DNA of 64,000 bases from NCBI GenBank assembly GCA_963921425.1, contig OY992839.1:14053409-14117408 (forward strand), given 5' to 3'. The position numbers and the translations under genes are program-made. The notes under the pieces were generated by a model. It made no database searches, was not told where the DNA came from, and saw only the letters and a list, made by a program, of their open reading frames with translations. The stretch comes from Dryas octopetala (lineage: Eukaryota > Streptophyta > Magnoliopsida > Rosales > Rosaceae). Every line of letters starts with the position of its first letter. The first letter of the stretch is position 1. Positions 46,191 through 60,269 of the stretch are shown here, one piece after another.

Positions 46191-48779
46191 AATTAGGAGA
46201 AATATAATAATAATAATAATAATATATATACGTGTTATAACATAGGTGGATTAGTAACACCACGTGATAGTGTTACGGTCATAATCAAAAGTTACTCTCA
46301 CATGTGTACCACATCTTTAATACAAGTGTGATCCACCATACGAGTAGGTTTCATCTTTATTAGAGAAGTAAACATATAATATCCAACTTATGGCCTCCCT
46401 AACTACCTTTACTGTATGATTTTTTTTTATTTTTTATTTTATAGATAATTCCAAAAATCCCCTTGAAACTTATTATTTTCTAACTTAAACCCATGTCTTT
46501 TTTTGCTCAAAGGTTAACTCCTTTGACTAGCTGCCAACTCATCCATTTTTCATATTTAAATTTTCCAATCAGTATTTTACAAATTTAAGATTTTGTTAAT
46601 GACTCTTTTGCCATTTCCTCATGTCTGGCGGCGTTATATAGTGTTTGACTTTAACTTTTCTATAACGGCTGTTTTGCTCCATCAATTTTGGGCCCTTTAA
46701 TGCTCGTTATTCAATTTCTTAGATGCATTGGACTGATTTCAAGCATCAAGTTCTCCTGTTTTGTTTCCACCAAATCCCTTCTCATCGGCCTTTCCATATT
46801 TGATTGTTTTGGATTTTTATATATATCATCCAATTTTATAATTAAACCCTTCATCTTTGTGTTCTTCGTATGTTCTTTTTTAGAACTCAGTTTGCTGCGT
46901 TTCTATCAAGATCGCTTGCTGCATTGGCTAGGATTGTTCAGTTGTTCCACTTATTTTATTATCTACTTGCTTTGAGGTATTATTATATAACTTTCTTACA
47001 CATTTATTAGTTTATTTTTTATTGCCTACTATATGTTTGATGAAGGTTTTCAATGAAAATGTTTATTTCTGGATGCGTGTTCTTCGAGCTATTAATTTCG
47101 TGTCAGTTAACTAAAATTTGCTAATAATATACATGCTTATATAAAATACATAAAATCCCCACATAAAGAACCTACACTGATTTTCTAACAAAGCACCTAC
47201 AATCAAATTTGAAATAAGCTAGGAACCTACAACGTTAAAGCACCTAGGTACATCCACTTAATTCATAAAAGCACCTACATCCAAATTTGAAATAAGGAAC
47301 CTACAAAAAAATTGAAATAAAGTACCTGATTATCATTCTTAATAAGACCTTTAAGACAGAGTAAATTGCCCAAGCGGTGGCTGCTTCGAATTCCAAGAGA
47401 AAGGAATATTTGTAACAATTAGCACGAGTCCACTCAAGGAATTGTGGCACAGCTGTCCAATGTGATATCTCTCACTCTAAGTGGTTGCCCTCTTGACTTG
47501 GCTTGGTTGAGTAAATATGAGTTCACTTGTTTTTTGTTTTCTTCTTTATTTTTAAATAAGGTAACGACAGGAATGGTTTTTCTTTTCTTGTTTTTCACTT
47601 TTTTGGCCACCGAATATTATAAAGGGTCATCAAGAATAAATCATAAATTTGATCTATCAACTAGCTGATTATGTACATTATTTAGACGTAACATATTATA
47701 TATATAAGTGATCTATAACATATAGTCGTCTTTTATTTGTTGCTCCAAAATATAGTCGTCTTTTATTATTTTATTTAATAAACAATAATATAGCCGTCTT
47801 GATTTCTTTTTTGAGAGAAAAAAAATAGAGTTTTCTAAGTTTTCTATTTTTTAATTACTGTAGACGGTCTTTTAATAGTATAGACACTGTTTGTTGTAGG
47901 ACTTTTTTGTTTCTTAATGCTTTATGTCACTAGAAAAAAGTAAACTGCCTACGTTGTGCTATGCAAATAATTAAATTTTGGATTTTGAGAAAATTTTGAC
48001 GAAAATTTTGAAGATTTTTAAATTTTAATAAAAATTAAACGAAAACGACTAAAATTGCTATCAAAATATAAAATTTTTTTACTGAAATGTTACCATATGT
48101 TTATTTAACATATTATCTACTAAATAAGGTTACCGAAGTGTTATTTACTAGACAAAATAATTATTAAAAAATTTTCTTTTTCTTTACTCACATGCAATTT
48201 ACTAGTATCAATAAATAAAATAATACGAGATATATATTATTTTTATGTTAGCATGACATATCTTTTTTTTTTTTTTGTATTAAGTAATAGTTATTAAAAA
48301 TATAAAATTGAATTACTAAATTTGTGTTGAATTCATGTCAAATCTACAATTGTCAGCCATTTATGTAGTATTAGGATATTTAATTGTGGAACTGGATCCT
48401 GGATTTTCTTTTCTTGCCTCTTATTATTTACTCATTTTTCTCAAATTTAATTATCTCCTAAAACTCATTCAAACATGATCATAAGGCAAATAATTGAAGA
48501 AGAGAAAAAGGTTTTTTAAGTTAAAAATCCAAATTTGATATCCAAAACATTTTCATAACAAAAAAACATAGAAACAGTGGGATTTTGTTTAAACAAAGTT
48601 AAACATTTTAGATTTGATTTTTGGTGAAGAAGAGAACAAAAAAAAGAAGGTTCCTCTTCCAATTAGCGGCACCCTATGTTTTGCTATATTAGGCGGCGTT
48701 TAAAACATTATTTTCACTTGAATTTCCATATGTTTTTTTAATTTTTGTTGTTTAGTCAAAAATGGCTGAAGATTTGAAT

Positions 48780-48843
48780 CACGTGGCGGGAGAGACTAAT
48801 CAAAAAGCAACTTCACTATTTGTCAAGTCTTATTCTATAAATA
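48780..48843 (+). promoter_or_regulatory. Proximal promoter of laccase 2 (G-box and TATA box)
   Basis: A CACGTG lies at 48780-48785 and TATAAATA at 48836-48843, about 107 bp before the ATG. The layout matches copy 1, except that about 11 bp between the G-box and TATA are missing here. Confidence 0.6.
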
Positions 48844-48950
48844 GCTCTCGAACTGAGACAAAAAATCCCACAACACCATCGACCTAGGGTGACCTGAAGG
48901 ACACAATTCATTTTCAAACAGCGAAGATTTTCAGACAAGCAGCTGAAAAT

Positions 48951-51900
48951 ATGGGGTTTAACAAAATGGGTTTGGTGTCTTTGGTCTTCACTTTTGTAGG
49001 GTTTATGTTCCTTGATGGTTTGCTCCTTTGCAAGGCTATCCGTTATTATGATTTTGTCGTAAGTGTGCTTGCTATATGCATTACTCTCTAACATAAGAGC
49101 ATGCATGACTGCTTAAATTTAAAGATGGAATGTGCTGCAAGATGCGTGTGCATGCCCGGATTTTTTTATATTATTTTATATTTTATATTGTTTTTATATA
49201 TGAACATTGTGCATGGATTTTTATTGGGTATTAATTCGTTGTGCTTGTTGGGGTTTGTCTGTATGATATTTTGTGCAGCTAAAAGAAACAAATTTTACAA
49301 GGCTGTGCAGCACAAAGAGTATCTTAACTGTGAATGGCAGCTTTCCAGGGCCAACCCTTCATGTTCACATAGGAGATACCATTTATGTCAATGTCCATAA
49401 TCAAGGATTGTACGGTGTCACCATTCATTGGTAAACCCCGCAATTGTTTTTATGTTTGGTACACGGGGTATGTCTTGTTTTTAGCTATGTCTTGTTCATT
49501 CAACATTTTTCTATGTCTTGTTCAATTATTGAAGGCACGGAGTGAAGCAGCCAAGAAATCCTTGGTCGGATGGACCCGAGAACATAACTCAGTGCCCAAT
49601 TCAACCCGGAAACAATTTTACTTACGAGGTTATATTTTCTACTGAAGAAGGAACACTATGGTGGCATGCCCACAGTGATTGGACACGCGCCACCGTCCAT
49701 GGCGCTATCGTTATTTTTCCGGCGGCTGGCACAACTTTTCCATTTCCAACGCCTGATGTAGAAGAAACCATTATTTTAGGTACGTTAATTTTTTTTTTAA
49801 AGATTTTTATCATAAAGAGTCCTTCAAGTTTCATCAAAATATAAAACATAATAATCAAATTGAAGTTAGGAATACCAAATATGATTTCAAGTGAAAATAT
49901 AAGAACAAAAAGTGTAATTTACCTTAGAAAGGAAAAGTAACAAATTTTTTTTTTTTGGCGAAGAGTAATCAGTTGGAACGTGCACATATGCATTTTGGAG
50001 CTCTCTAATATATGCCCATCTTTATCATATTTGCTGAAGCAAACCTAAAGGAAGAATCTTGATGTCCCTTTTACATTCTTCTATATTGCGAAAACATACA
50101 AAACCGAAACCAATTATGAAGCAACAAAAAAGTTCACATCGGTGCTGCAGTCGTATATAGTACTATTAAATAGATTTATGCTAGCTAGGCCTGCCTAGAC
50201 TACTTTAAAGTACTTGTACATGCACATATATGCATCGATATTTCTTATCTTAATAATTATTATATCATGTTGTGGCAGCATCATGGTTTAAAGGGGATAT
50301 CAAGGAACTAATAGATGAGGCCCTCACAACTGGTGGTGAACCAAACAAATCCGATGCCTTCACAATCAATGGACAGCCCGGAGATTTATACAGTTGTTCC
50401 AATGGTACATAAAATAAATTAAAACAATTATTTATTTATTTATTTATAATGTTACTATCATAAAAATAAATTAGTCAAAAAGCAATGGATAGGTAGTGCA
50501 TGTTTTTCTAACAAGATAGAGTACTTTTTTTTTTATATTGAAGTACTTTGACACAAAGGTTGAGTACGTAACACTTTAATTATTTAATTACAATGCGCGT
50601 AATGTGGCAAGACTTCTGCATATATGTATATATATGAAATATAGATCAATTATAGGCTTGCAAAGGGAAATATAATAGTACAATAGATTTATCAGCTTTG
50701 TTGACAATTGACATATATGCAGTGAGTTTCTAGAACATGCAATAGTACTCAATAAATATCTAAGGAAAAAGAAGATTCAATTAGTATTATTCAGGTTTCA
50801 CTTCTAACTTTATCATTAAGAACCTAACTCTTGTTAATTTGTTCAATGTTTATGTCAATGATCAAGTCAATGTTTTCATTCCAGAAAGCAAAAAAAAAAA
50901 AAGAAAAAAAAAAGACTAAGTTGATGTTCAGTACGTACTTGTAGTTTTTCTTTCGTTACATGCTTTGTAAGATAACCAAATCCTTAACCTATCTCACATA
51001 TGTTTATCTGTCTTAAAATATTAATTTTTCGCCACTTAATGAAACATAATTTCATAAGAAAAAAGAAAAATCGAGACTATTATTAATAAAAGAGGAAAAT
51101 GTTACATCTAATGTTTGAAAGGAGTACGTAAAATGCTACGAACTCCAAAATAAATTTAAAATTTTGGATTATATACATCAACTGAGATGAAAATGTTTAG
51201 TTTCTTAATATTATATGCAACATTATTTTGTTGGTGGCTAAAATTTTAGAGAAGTTTTGGTAGTTTTTCTTTCTTCTTCTTTTTATTTTTTATTATTTAT
51301 TATTTATTATTTTTTATTTTTTATTTTTTATTTTTTATTTTTTATTTTTTATTTTTTATTTTTTATTTATGGAAAGGCTAGTAGCCCAAATTAATTAGTA
51401 GAATTCATATGAATATGAACATCTTTTTGTAGTATTTCTATCTTGATAACAAAATGTTTTTTTTTTTCTAGAAAAATGGGTGGGACATATTTTGATTGCA
51501 TCATGGGAATTGGAAATTTTAGTGCTGCTATTTGCACACCTAATTTCCTCTCTTTACACACCCTCTCCTTTTTAAATTTGAAATTACAAATTTAACCAAA
51601 AATGAAAAGACTATAAAGGACAAAAATAAAAATAAAACAGAACCCCAAGGTGGACCTCCGGCACCCATGCCATCATCACCAGCGGCAGACCTCCGGCTCT
51701 CCCTTTCTCTTTCTCTCTCTCTTCGCCCCACCTCCATTTCTTTCTCCAACATCTCTCTCCTTCCCTCTCTCTCTCTCTTCTCTCCTCTGTCTACTCTCTC
51801 TGATCTACTGCAGAGGCTGGTGACCTTGTCGGCTTCCCCATCGGTCGTTGTCGTCGTTGACCAGTGTGGAGGCCTGCAAGGTCGCCAGCCTCTGTTGCAG

Positions 51901-54889
51901 ATCTGAGAGAGAAATAGATAAAGGAGAGAAAATAGGTAAGAGGCAAAGAAGAGAGAGAGAAAGAGACATAAGGAAGTAGAGAGAGAGAGGGAGAGAAAGG
52001 GGAAGGGAGACCGGCCGGTCTTCGTCGATAGTGGCAGAGGTTGGACAGCCGGTGACGAGTGGCGAGTGGGGGGGTCGAGGTGGTGGGGTGTGCTGGGTTG
52101 TGTTGTGGTGTGTTGGGTGGTAAGGGTATTTTGAAAATTTGGGGGGGTGTGTTTTTAGAATTTAATAAAATTAAAAAGAAAATAGGGTGTAAGGTGAGAA
52201 AGGAGTGTGTAATGAGAGGAAATTGGGTGTGCATTTAGCAGAACTCTTATTAATATGTATTCTCTGGTAGAAAACATTGTTGGGGTTTTGTCGTGTTTTG
52301 TGGCATATGGGTGTAACTCTTATACATTTGTCTAACTTGACCGGCATAATTTGTTACTTGAGTTCTTAACAAAAGAATTAACACGTACATGGAGATTTTA
52401 TAGGTGTCCAATCTAGGCTAGCCACATACATGCTGTGAGAAACATTAACATGTCATTAGTTGGATGAATTACTCTTCACCGACGCTTCCTAGATTTTTTT
52501 TTTTTTTGGAAAAATTTTAGCTAAATGATTTCAACTATACCTCATGTCTCTATTCAGGACATGAGTTTCACTTTGTGTCAACTGAGGACTGAAATTTTCA
52601 TTTTATGTCAATTAAGGACCTTTATTTTTTTCTCAACTTTGGCTTGATGTTAGACCCATTAAACCTCCATCAAATTATGCATCTCCTCTTTACAATAATA
52701 TATATTTACATCACCTAAATCGGAGCTCTACGTACAACTCCAGATAATCTGCCTCAAACTAGGGTACCCGAAACTATCCAATTTTTCAGATATTTTCCTA
52801 GAGATCCGATTGTACAGTTTCAAGTACCTTACTTTGAGGCCGATTATCTGGAGATGTAAATGTTCGATTGGAGTGATCTTTATATGGTTGTAGAGATGAG
52901 ATGCATAGCTTTAAACCCAATATAAGTTTGCTGAGTTTGGTGGAGGTTTGATGGGTTTAATGTCAGGACCAAATTGAGATAAAAAAAAAAAAAAAAAAAA
53001 AACAGGGTCCTTAATTGATACAAAATGAAAGTTTCAGTCCTCAGTTGACACAAAGTGAAATTCATATCCTAAATAGAGATATGAGGTATAGTTCGAGTCC
53101 ATTAGCTAAATTTTTTTTTTTTTTTTTGGCCAAGGGACCCTTCCTAGATATTAATTCTAGCAAACATACTTATGAGGACCACGTACCCCTAGCTATTTGT
53201 CTCGATTTTGGTTGAAAATAGATTCTTTGTTATACTTGTCTTGAACTTAATAAATTGCAAGAATTGCGAGTTTATGAATATGACAGTATTAATCACGTAC
53301 TTAAAAGATATTATAAATAAATCATTATTAAAACGAGAAAATAAAATTAAACTCAGTAATGATTTGAATCTCATTTTGATTATGCATGCATCTTATAAAT
53401 GATTTCATATTGCAGAAACGATGTACCGTTTGATGGTTGATTACGGCAAGACCTATCTTCTCCGCATAATCAACGCAGTGATGAACGAGGAAGCATTTTT
53501 CGGCATTGCCAACCACAACCTCACAGTCGTCACTCAAGATGCGGCATACATAAAGCCCATAACCACCTCCTACATCGTCATAACTCCAGGCCAAACAATG
53601 GACGTCCTGGTCACCACAAACCAGACTCTCAGCCATTACTACATGGCCTCCACTCCTTTTGTTGATGGCGATGTTGACTTCAACAACAGCACCACCAGTG
53701 CAATACTTCAATACACAGGCAACTATAGCACCCCATCAACCATACCCTTTCCAAATCTTCCTAGTTACAATGATGAGACAGCTGCTTCAAACTTCACCAA
53801 ACTTGTAAGGGCTTTGGCAAGCGAGGAACACCCTATTGTCGTCCCAACAAACATCACAACACAGTTGTTCATCACTGTCTCAGTGAATGAAGTTGTTTGT
53901 GCCAATTCTTCATGTGCTGGGCCTGAGGGAAATAGGCTTTCTGCGGGCTTGAACAATATTAGTTTCGTGACCCCAGCTATTGATATTCTGCAAGCATATT
54001 ATACGTATGTATGATTAATTTTCGAGTAATGTTATTGAAATCATTTCAACTGACCATCTTGTGGACTGTCTTTTTTTAGGGGGTTGGAGGGAGTTTACAA
54101 CGACAGTTTCCCAGACAGGCCGCCTTATGTTTTCAACTACACAGGAGACGTGGGAAACAACACATTATATCCAACCCTAGCCACAAAGGTTAGGTTTATC
54201 GAATATGGTGAAGAGGTTGAAATCATCTTCCAAGGGACCAACATCCTTGCCCCTGAGAACCATCCTATGCATCTCCATGGGTTCAGCTTCTATTTGGTGG
54301 GAACAGGTTCTGGGAATTTTGACAATACAACTTCGCCCAACACCTACAATTTGGTTGATCCACCAGAAATAAACACACTTGGACTTCCAAAGAATGGATG
54401 GGTTGTTATTAGATTCGTTGCTGATAATCCTGGTACGTACATTCTATATATAATATATAAAAAAGTAATATTTTATTACTAGACAGTCCAATAATATAAC
54501 TATGCATCTTATATATGTTATTAGACTTATTCTAAATGCTGATTATATTTGATTGTTGACTACTCTGGTAACATAAGCATTTTATGTTATTGATCAGAAC
54601 ATGTGTCAATTAAGAGAATACTTACATATATTGGTACCTAATTGATGCAATTGATGTACATCTCATTTGTGCTATGCAATTAATTAGGTGCATTTTTTAA
54701 GGGCGACAATGCTAGTTAACTAAATGAATTGGTTAATGATCATTTTCAGGAGTATGGTTCATGCACTGTCATTTGGAAAGACATTCCAGTTGGGGAATGA
54801 ACACGGTGTTCATAGTGACGAATGGAAAGACCAATGAAACAACTATGCTCCCACCACCTGCTAACATGCCTTCTTGTTCCAACTCTTAA
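48951..54889 (+). CDS. Laccase (multicopper oxidase), copy 2
   Basis: Seven exons: 48951-49058, 49279-49430, 49535-49779, 50279-50404, 53416-54004, 54080-54432 and 54750-54889, encoding 570 residues. All phases join and all introns are GT-AG. As in copy 1 the product is a secreted multicopper phenol oxidase with the four copper motifs intact ([28 protein letters not shown]), shifted by three residues because exon 1 has an extra Val-Ser-Leu inside the signal peptide. Other differences from copy 1 are nine substitutions: Lys64 to Ile, Asn-to-Ala and Tyr-to-Phe in the FPANGTTYP segment, Asp-to-Glu and Val-to-Lys in exon 4, Leu-to-Met, Thr-to-Ala and Thr-to-Ile in exon 5, and Ala-to-Thr in exon 7. 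None falls on a copper ligand. Intron 4 is 3.0 kb and contains a complete TIR element and a foldback MITE. It should be functional. Confidence 0.95.
51521..52245. mobile_element. Complete TIR element in laccase 2 intron 4
   Basis: A 725-bp element. The left end is AGTGCTGCTATTTGCACACC and the right end reads GTGTGCATTTAGCAGAACT, its imperfect complement. The interior is CT-rich then GA-rich, with a central palindrome (CAGAGGCTGG...GACCTTG against CAAGGTC...CCAGCCTCTG). The termini match the MAK16-carrying element at 9831-11513, so this is the same family with different contents. I see no clear target duplication. Confidence 0.8.
52512..53112. mobile_element. Foldback MITE in laccase 2 intron 4
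   Basis: Counterpart of 38207-38805 with the same arms. A longer A-run (about 52981-53002) separates the arms internally. Confidence 0.75.
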
Positions 54890-55441
54890 ATTTGATTTGT
54901 ACTTTTTTTTCCATCACAATATATATTTAGGCTTGATTTGTAAGAATAATGTAAGCCTCCAAATTCTTGTTATGATAAATTATTTTGGCAAGAAAATTAG
55001 CTGAAAATTTTATTTCACTTTCTTTACATTTAGTCTAGTTCCGAATTTGTATTAGATTATTGTCATGTATCCCCTAAAAGGTTAATTAAAACAATAAAAT
55101 CCAACGTCACTAGATTAATTTTAGTTTTGTTAAACCTAAGTTCATGCAAGTTTAGATTGTATTAGGATCGTATTGATATAACTCTAAGGATTGGATTAGA
55201 TTGTATTGTAATAGATTGGAATGGAAACATTAATCCTACACCTCGTTGCAACATAAAACTACATAGTGGATAAAATAATAGTTTAAATTAAATAAATCAT
55301 TTAAATTAGAGAATAAAAAAAAGAAGAATTTCTTCGATTTTCTCAGCAACTAAACAATTACGCAAACCATCACAAAAATTAAAAATAGACAAAATTCGAC
55401 AAACTTTTTTTTGGACTCTCATCAATGCCGCTGGCTCCAGT

Positions 55442-56081
55442 GTCTTGAAGATTGCAAATCCAGCTGTCGATTGCATCCAGAAATTGCGTATGACTACTTA
55501 CGTTGTGACGCTAATGCTTCAGATGGTAGTAACGAGGCGAAATTGCTCACAATTTGATGGAGCTACTAGTGTTGAAGACATCGTCGATTTTACTGCGAAT
55601 TCACTAATCAAATTGCTTTATTCAAATCATGCCTAAATAGAGAAGCACGAAGACGGTGGTGACGGTCGGAGATGCGAGAGCTTGACGGAGATTGGAGTTG
55701 GCCGAAGATCGGAGTTTGTTCAAGGTCGCAAGGCTGGGATGAAGGAGAATTTAACTTGGGCTGGACTATGTTGTATTAGATCTTTTTTAATCCAAAGTCA
55801 TAAGTATGGCCCAAATATGGGGGAATGATTAATTATCCTATTCCCACTCCTTATTCTGCCCAACAAACGTGTCCAAAATGTATAGCCCAAGAGTCCATCA
55901 ATGCATGTATGAACATTCCAATTTACAATTTAAATTATAGTCGAATTTGAGCCAAGTCTTGAAGATCGCAAATCTAGTTGTCGATTGCATCCAGAAATTG
56001 CATATGGCTATTTGCGTTGTGACGCTCATGCTTCAGATGGTAGTATCGAGGCGAAATTGCTCACGATTTGATGGAGGTACT
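55442..56081. repeat. Tandem 0.5-kb module downstream of laccase 2
   Basis: The first module runs from 55442 to about 55955. The second starts at about 55956 and is interrupted at 56081 by the TG...CA element. Its continuation is found beyond that element at 61763. Confidence 0.8.
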
Positions 56082-56975
56082 TGTAACACCCTGGATTTTT
56101 CAATCTTATTGTGTGTTGACACGTGTTTTTCAAATCTTTTTTGTATTTAGAAACTTAAGGTTTATTAAAGAAAATGAAGTTTCCTTTATCTTTTGGGTAA
56201 CTTCTTGTATTAATTAGAGGTTTAATTCCTTTATCTAATACCGTTGGATCTATGAGGAACCGGTCCAAGCCAAGCCAGGTCAATTTGACCCACGTGTTTC
56301 GCATCCTGGTCAACCCTCCCATTTCGTCTCACATAACTTGCAACCCGTGGGTTTTCTCTTGACCCGGTTTGAATTTTAAGCATAGTTTGTGCATTTTTAG
56401 TGTATTTTGTCTCACATTGGAGACACAAAACTTCTTACAACCCTCTTGTGCCTATAAATAGAGACGCTTGTCCCTCATTTTCACTTGCACCACCTAGTGA
56501 AGTTCCTTGATTTTTTGGGAGTCTCTCTAAAAAGAGACATATTAAAAGAGAAGAAAATTTCCATAGTCTAAAAGTTTTGGAGTGCAAGGAGGAATCTAGC
56601 TTTGGAGGTCTACAATCGGGTAAGTATTTTAATATTTATGCTTTATTTATTTATTTTTAGGCTTTAATTTTAGGATGCAAGTTTAGGTTAATTAAGTAGG
56701 ATTTATTTATTAATTAAGCATGCCTAACTTTATTTTTGGAGATTTAATTATTTAATTAAAGGATATTAGCATGCTAGTATTAGTAAGTTTTTATTGCAGA
56801 GATTAAGTTGGATTAATCTAAAATTATTTTGAGGAATTGCTTTGAAGTAAAGCAAATAGTTAAGTGGTTTGACTTTAAGATAAAACTTGAAAGTTGTAAA
56901 CCCTTAAGTAACTTCTAAAGAGTAAAGTTTAGTCCACTTAGGACGGGTGACTAGCGACGTGTGACTAAAGGAAAG

Positions 56976-57263
56976 TGTAACGCCCCGAACCTCGGGCCTA
57001 TAAAAACATTGAAATATTAACCTTTTAAATCTGTTTTCTCTTTCCTTTGAGCTATGCACATAAATAAAAATAAATAAATTTATTTCAAATAAAACATTTA
57101 TGTAAAATCTCTGTATCGTTCTAATTTTATTGGATGGCCCCTACGCAAGCATGACACGCATAAATCAAGAAATGGTCCAAATTTTGGCTCAAAGGAAAGA
57201 TAAAAAAGATTAAAAAGGTTGATATTTCAATGTTTTTATGGGCCCGAAGTTCGGGGCGTTACA
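56976..57263. mobile_element. Nested foldback MITE with TGTAACGC termini (copy 2)
   Basis: A 288-bp counterpart of 42578-42860. It starts TGTAACGCCCCGAACCTCGG and ends in the complement GGGGCGTTACA. It is flanked by GAAAG at 56971-56975 and 57264-57268. The termini are better matched here than in copy 1. Confidence 0.85.
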
Positions 57264-60200
57264 GAAAGGTCATACCGTCTTTCTTTATTGTTAATCGTCC
57301 TTAACTTAGAATTTGTTCTATTTTATCGATTTTGTTTCTATCGAATTACCCAGTTGTCGAGTTGTTAAGAAGTTAAGGTTGTCGTATTGTCTAATTACGA
57401 GGATTTGCCAAGATAGGACTGTGCACGAATGTGGAGGGCTTGCGGAAGAGAATATTTGAAGAACATTGGATTCCAAGTAGGGGGATTTATTCTACATTCC
57501 TGACTATGGACTTTGTGTGTGTATGTGTAGTTTTTAAACTGTTATAACATTCTATTATATTTATTGTGTTTGGTCTGAGAGTAAGGGTAGCCTTGTCGGT
57601 GACCTTGGGTTCAAATCCCTAAACACTCTAGAAGAATTGATCACTTACGTTATGGAGTACTTAGCCAAGTTATTACATGTGATGTATACTTATGCGAAGA
57701 CAAGGCTCATAACAGATCCGGTGGCAGGCGATACAGTTTCTCAATTGTGAGTTCCTATCTCTGTTTACCAGGGCACTCTCGTTATGGTAGCTGTCTTTTG
57801 CAACTAACATCATAGTTGTACCTAATGTGTATCGACCATCTGAGTTATTGTTATTCATGGGTTTTTATGCATGTTTGCCATATACTGCTGCAACTAATGT
57901 GTTAAAATGATTTTGTGAAAATGTTTTGGGATTTTAGAAATCAATATTTCACAGGGAAATGTTATTAAAAGGTTTTCAAACCTAGCAGGGTCTCCTGAGG
58001 GAAGCTATGATCGTATATGATGCTCACCCCTTACTTTATTTGTTTTGTTTCCTTTCTTCTTGCTTATGTAGATTTGCCTCTTGGAGGAGATCTCGATTGA
58101 GGGGTGCGCAGCTTGGATTTTCTTGTCGAGTGTCTCAATGTAACGACCTGACCCAAATTTCACGAGAAATTTAAATTTTTTATTCGTAATGGCCATTTAG
58201 AGGCGTAGTGATAAGTTGAGTTGTGAGACCCCGTATTTTTCTAAATTTTATTTTTGAAAAGTATTCTAAATATTTTGAGAATTGATTTGAAAAATAAAAA
58301 GGTTTTGAGTTAATTTTTAAATTTTGTTTTAAAATGGGTTTGACCCAATGTTGACTTTGTGTTCTAATGGGTTTTTGTTTTTGACCTTGAGCACGTTGGA
58401 AATGTCTCAAGTCCACGAGTCCATAGACGTAAACCGTGCGTCAATCGGAGTTTTGATTTGAGAGATACGAGCGTTTGAAGTGAGGAGCAATTTTATAAAT
58501 TTATAAAATTAGGTTTTAAATACCCAAAAAGTTAGAAATCTTAGGGGATTTTTCTGATTTCCTTCTCTCTCTCTCACTCTCTCTCTCTCCCCGACACTCT
58601 CTCTTTTCTCTCTTCCTCTCCCCTGCGCGCGCGGCCTCACCACTGAAGGCAGCAGTCTGGCCACTTTCCCTGCAGTGCCAGGCCACCGGCGAATTCGTCG
58701 ATTCCGGCCGTTTTCGGCCACCTTTGGGCGTGATTCTTAAATGGTTTTACTCTTCTAGGTATGTGCTTTCATTCCCCATTGATTTAGTTGATCAATTTTG
58801 AGTAATTTCATGAATTGAAATTTTGAGGTTTATAACCATTTCGGGTTTCCATGAGTTTTTTGATTAGATGGTAGTTCTTGATTAATTATTGGACAAGTTG
58901 TACTCCTATGGACCTCTAATAGTTGATTTTGGAGAATTTTTGATTTTTGGGTTATGAACCACCACTTTAGGTTGGGACGACGGTGGTTTCGACCATCCAG
59001 CCATCAATCCCTTTAGTTATTGTGAATTTTGGAACTGTATTGAGTTGGTTATTATCGTTGGATAGGTGGAAGTTTCTTAGAATTGACAAACCTCAAATCA
59101 GACACTTTACGTTACCAAAACGACTTCTAGACGAACCTCGGCTGAGGTATAACGTGTATAAGATTTATTTGAGTGAAAGGAGCGGATTAAAAAGTTTGGG
59201 TGTTTCTCGATTTAGAGTCAGGAAGGGTCTAGAAGGCTTTTGAGTAATGAGGCTTTAAGCGGAATTTTAATATAACCATGAGAAAATAATAGATTTAACT
59301 AGACCGTTTAGATTCACACACGCACCTTATATTTTCGTTGAGCTGAACCTAATTCCTTATTTATTATTTAAGTGGAACGTTTTAGATTCACACATGCACC
59401 TTATATTTTCGTTGAGCCGAACCTAATTCCATATTTATTTGCGTATATTATAGTCAATATCAACGAGGCTCAAGACAATCCGACGAAGGATCGACATTGA
59501 TTTCGCAGTGTGAGTGGACTTTGTTTTACAAACGTTTTTATGAAATTCATGATTTAATTCCTATTTGTTGTCTTGAGCTTTATTGAGGATTGTTGAGTCG
59601 TGAGTGGACTTTGTCTTTTCGAAATACTTTGCGTATTTTATGAATTAATTATTTCTTGTTTTATTTAAGTGTGATTAAAGTTGAATGATGTTTGGAAATT
59701 GCCATATTATAAATGATTTATGATTCTCAAAGTGTACATTTACATTTGTTTAATGCGTACTCCTATCTTGAGTTTTATTAAATGATTTCTTATATGGGAT
59801 TGATGCATTATCTTATTTTTTTTAGAGTTGCGAGAGTTAAAAATTTTCAAATATGACTTATTACAAGAATTTATTGAGATTGGATTTGATTTCAAGTCTT
59901 GAGTAAGTTGTGAGTTGATATTAAAGCGGGTGATAATCTTATGGCTGATTTCCTTGTCAAGAAGTTATTGTTTTGAGATATTTTGAATGGTTCTGTTTTG
60001 GTGGAGAGTAAAGGTTAAATTGGATTTTAATATTTATACTTTGGAAGTTTTAATTTTACTTATGGGTGTAGCTTCTCAGTTATTAAAATAGGTTTTGATT
60101 TGGGTCAAATCTATGATTTAAGTATAAATTCTCCCACAAGCAAGTATTGATGATGTTGCATACGTGGCGATGAATTTGAAATACAAGAGGCATTATATTG

Positions 60201-60269
60201 TTAAACAATGATAGTTATGAGTATTATTTTGAGAACATTGTGTTTAAGTTTGTGCGAGGATACTTGTCT

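Larger units (their letters stand above)
44379..57990 (+). repeat. Tandem segmental duplication, copy 2 (13.6 kb)
   Basis: Direct-orientation copy of 27464-43585. It holds the second laccase gene, the same upstream MITE, the same intron-4 elements and the same downstream module. Compared with copy 1 it lacks the CACTA-type MITE and the Mutator-like element. It keeps the full intron-4 TIR element, about 90 bp near 55115-55205 that is missing from copy 1, and an expanded TTTTTATT-type repeat at 51285-51367. The upstream part (44379-48779) has no supported gene. Confidence 0.95.
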
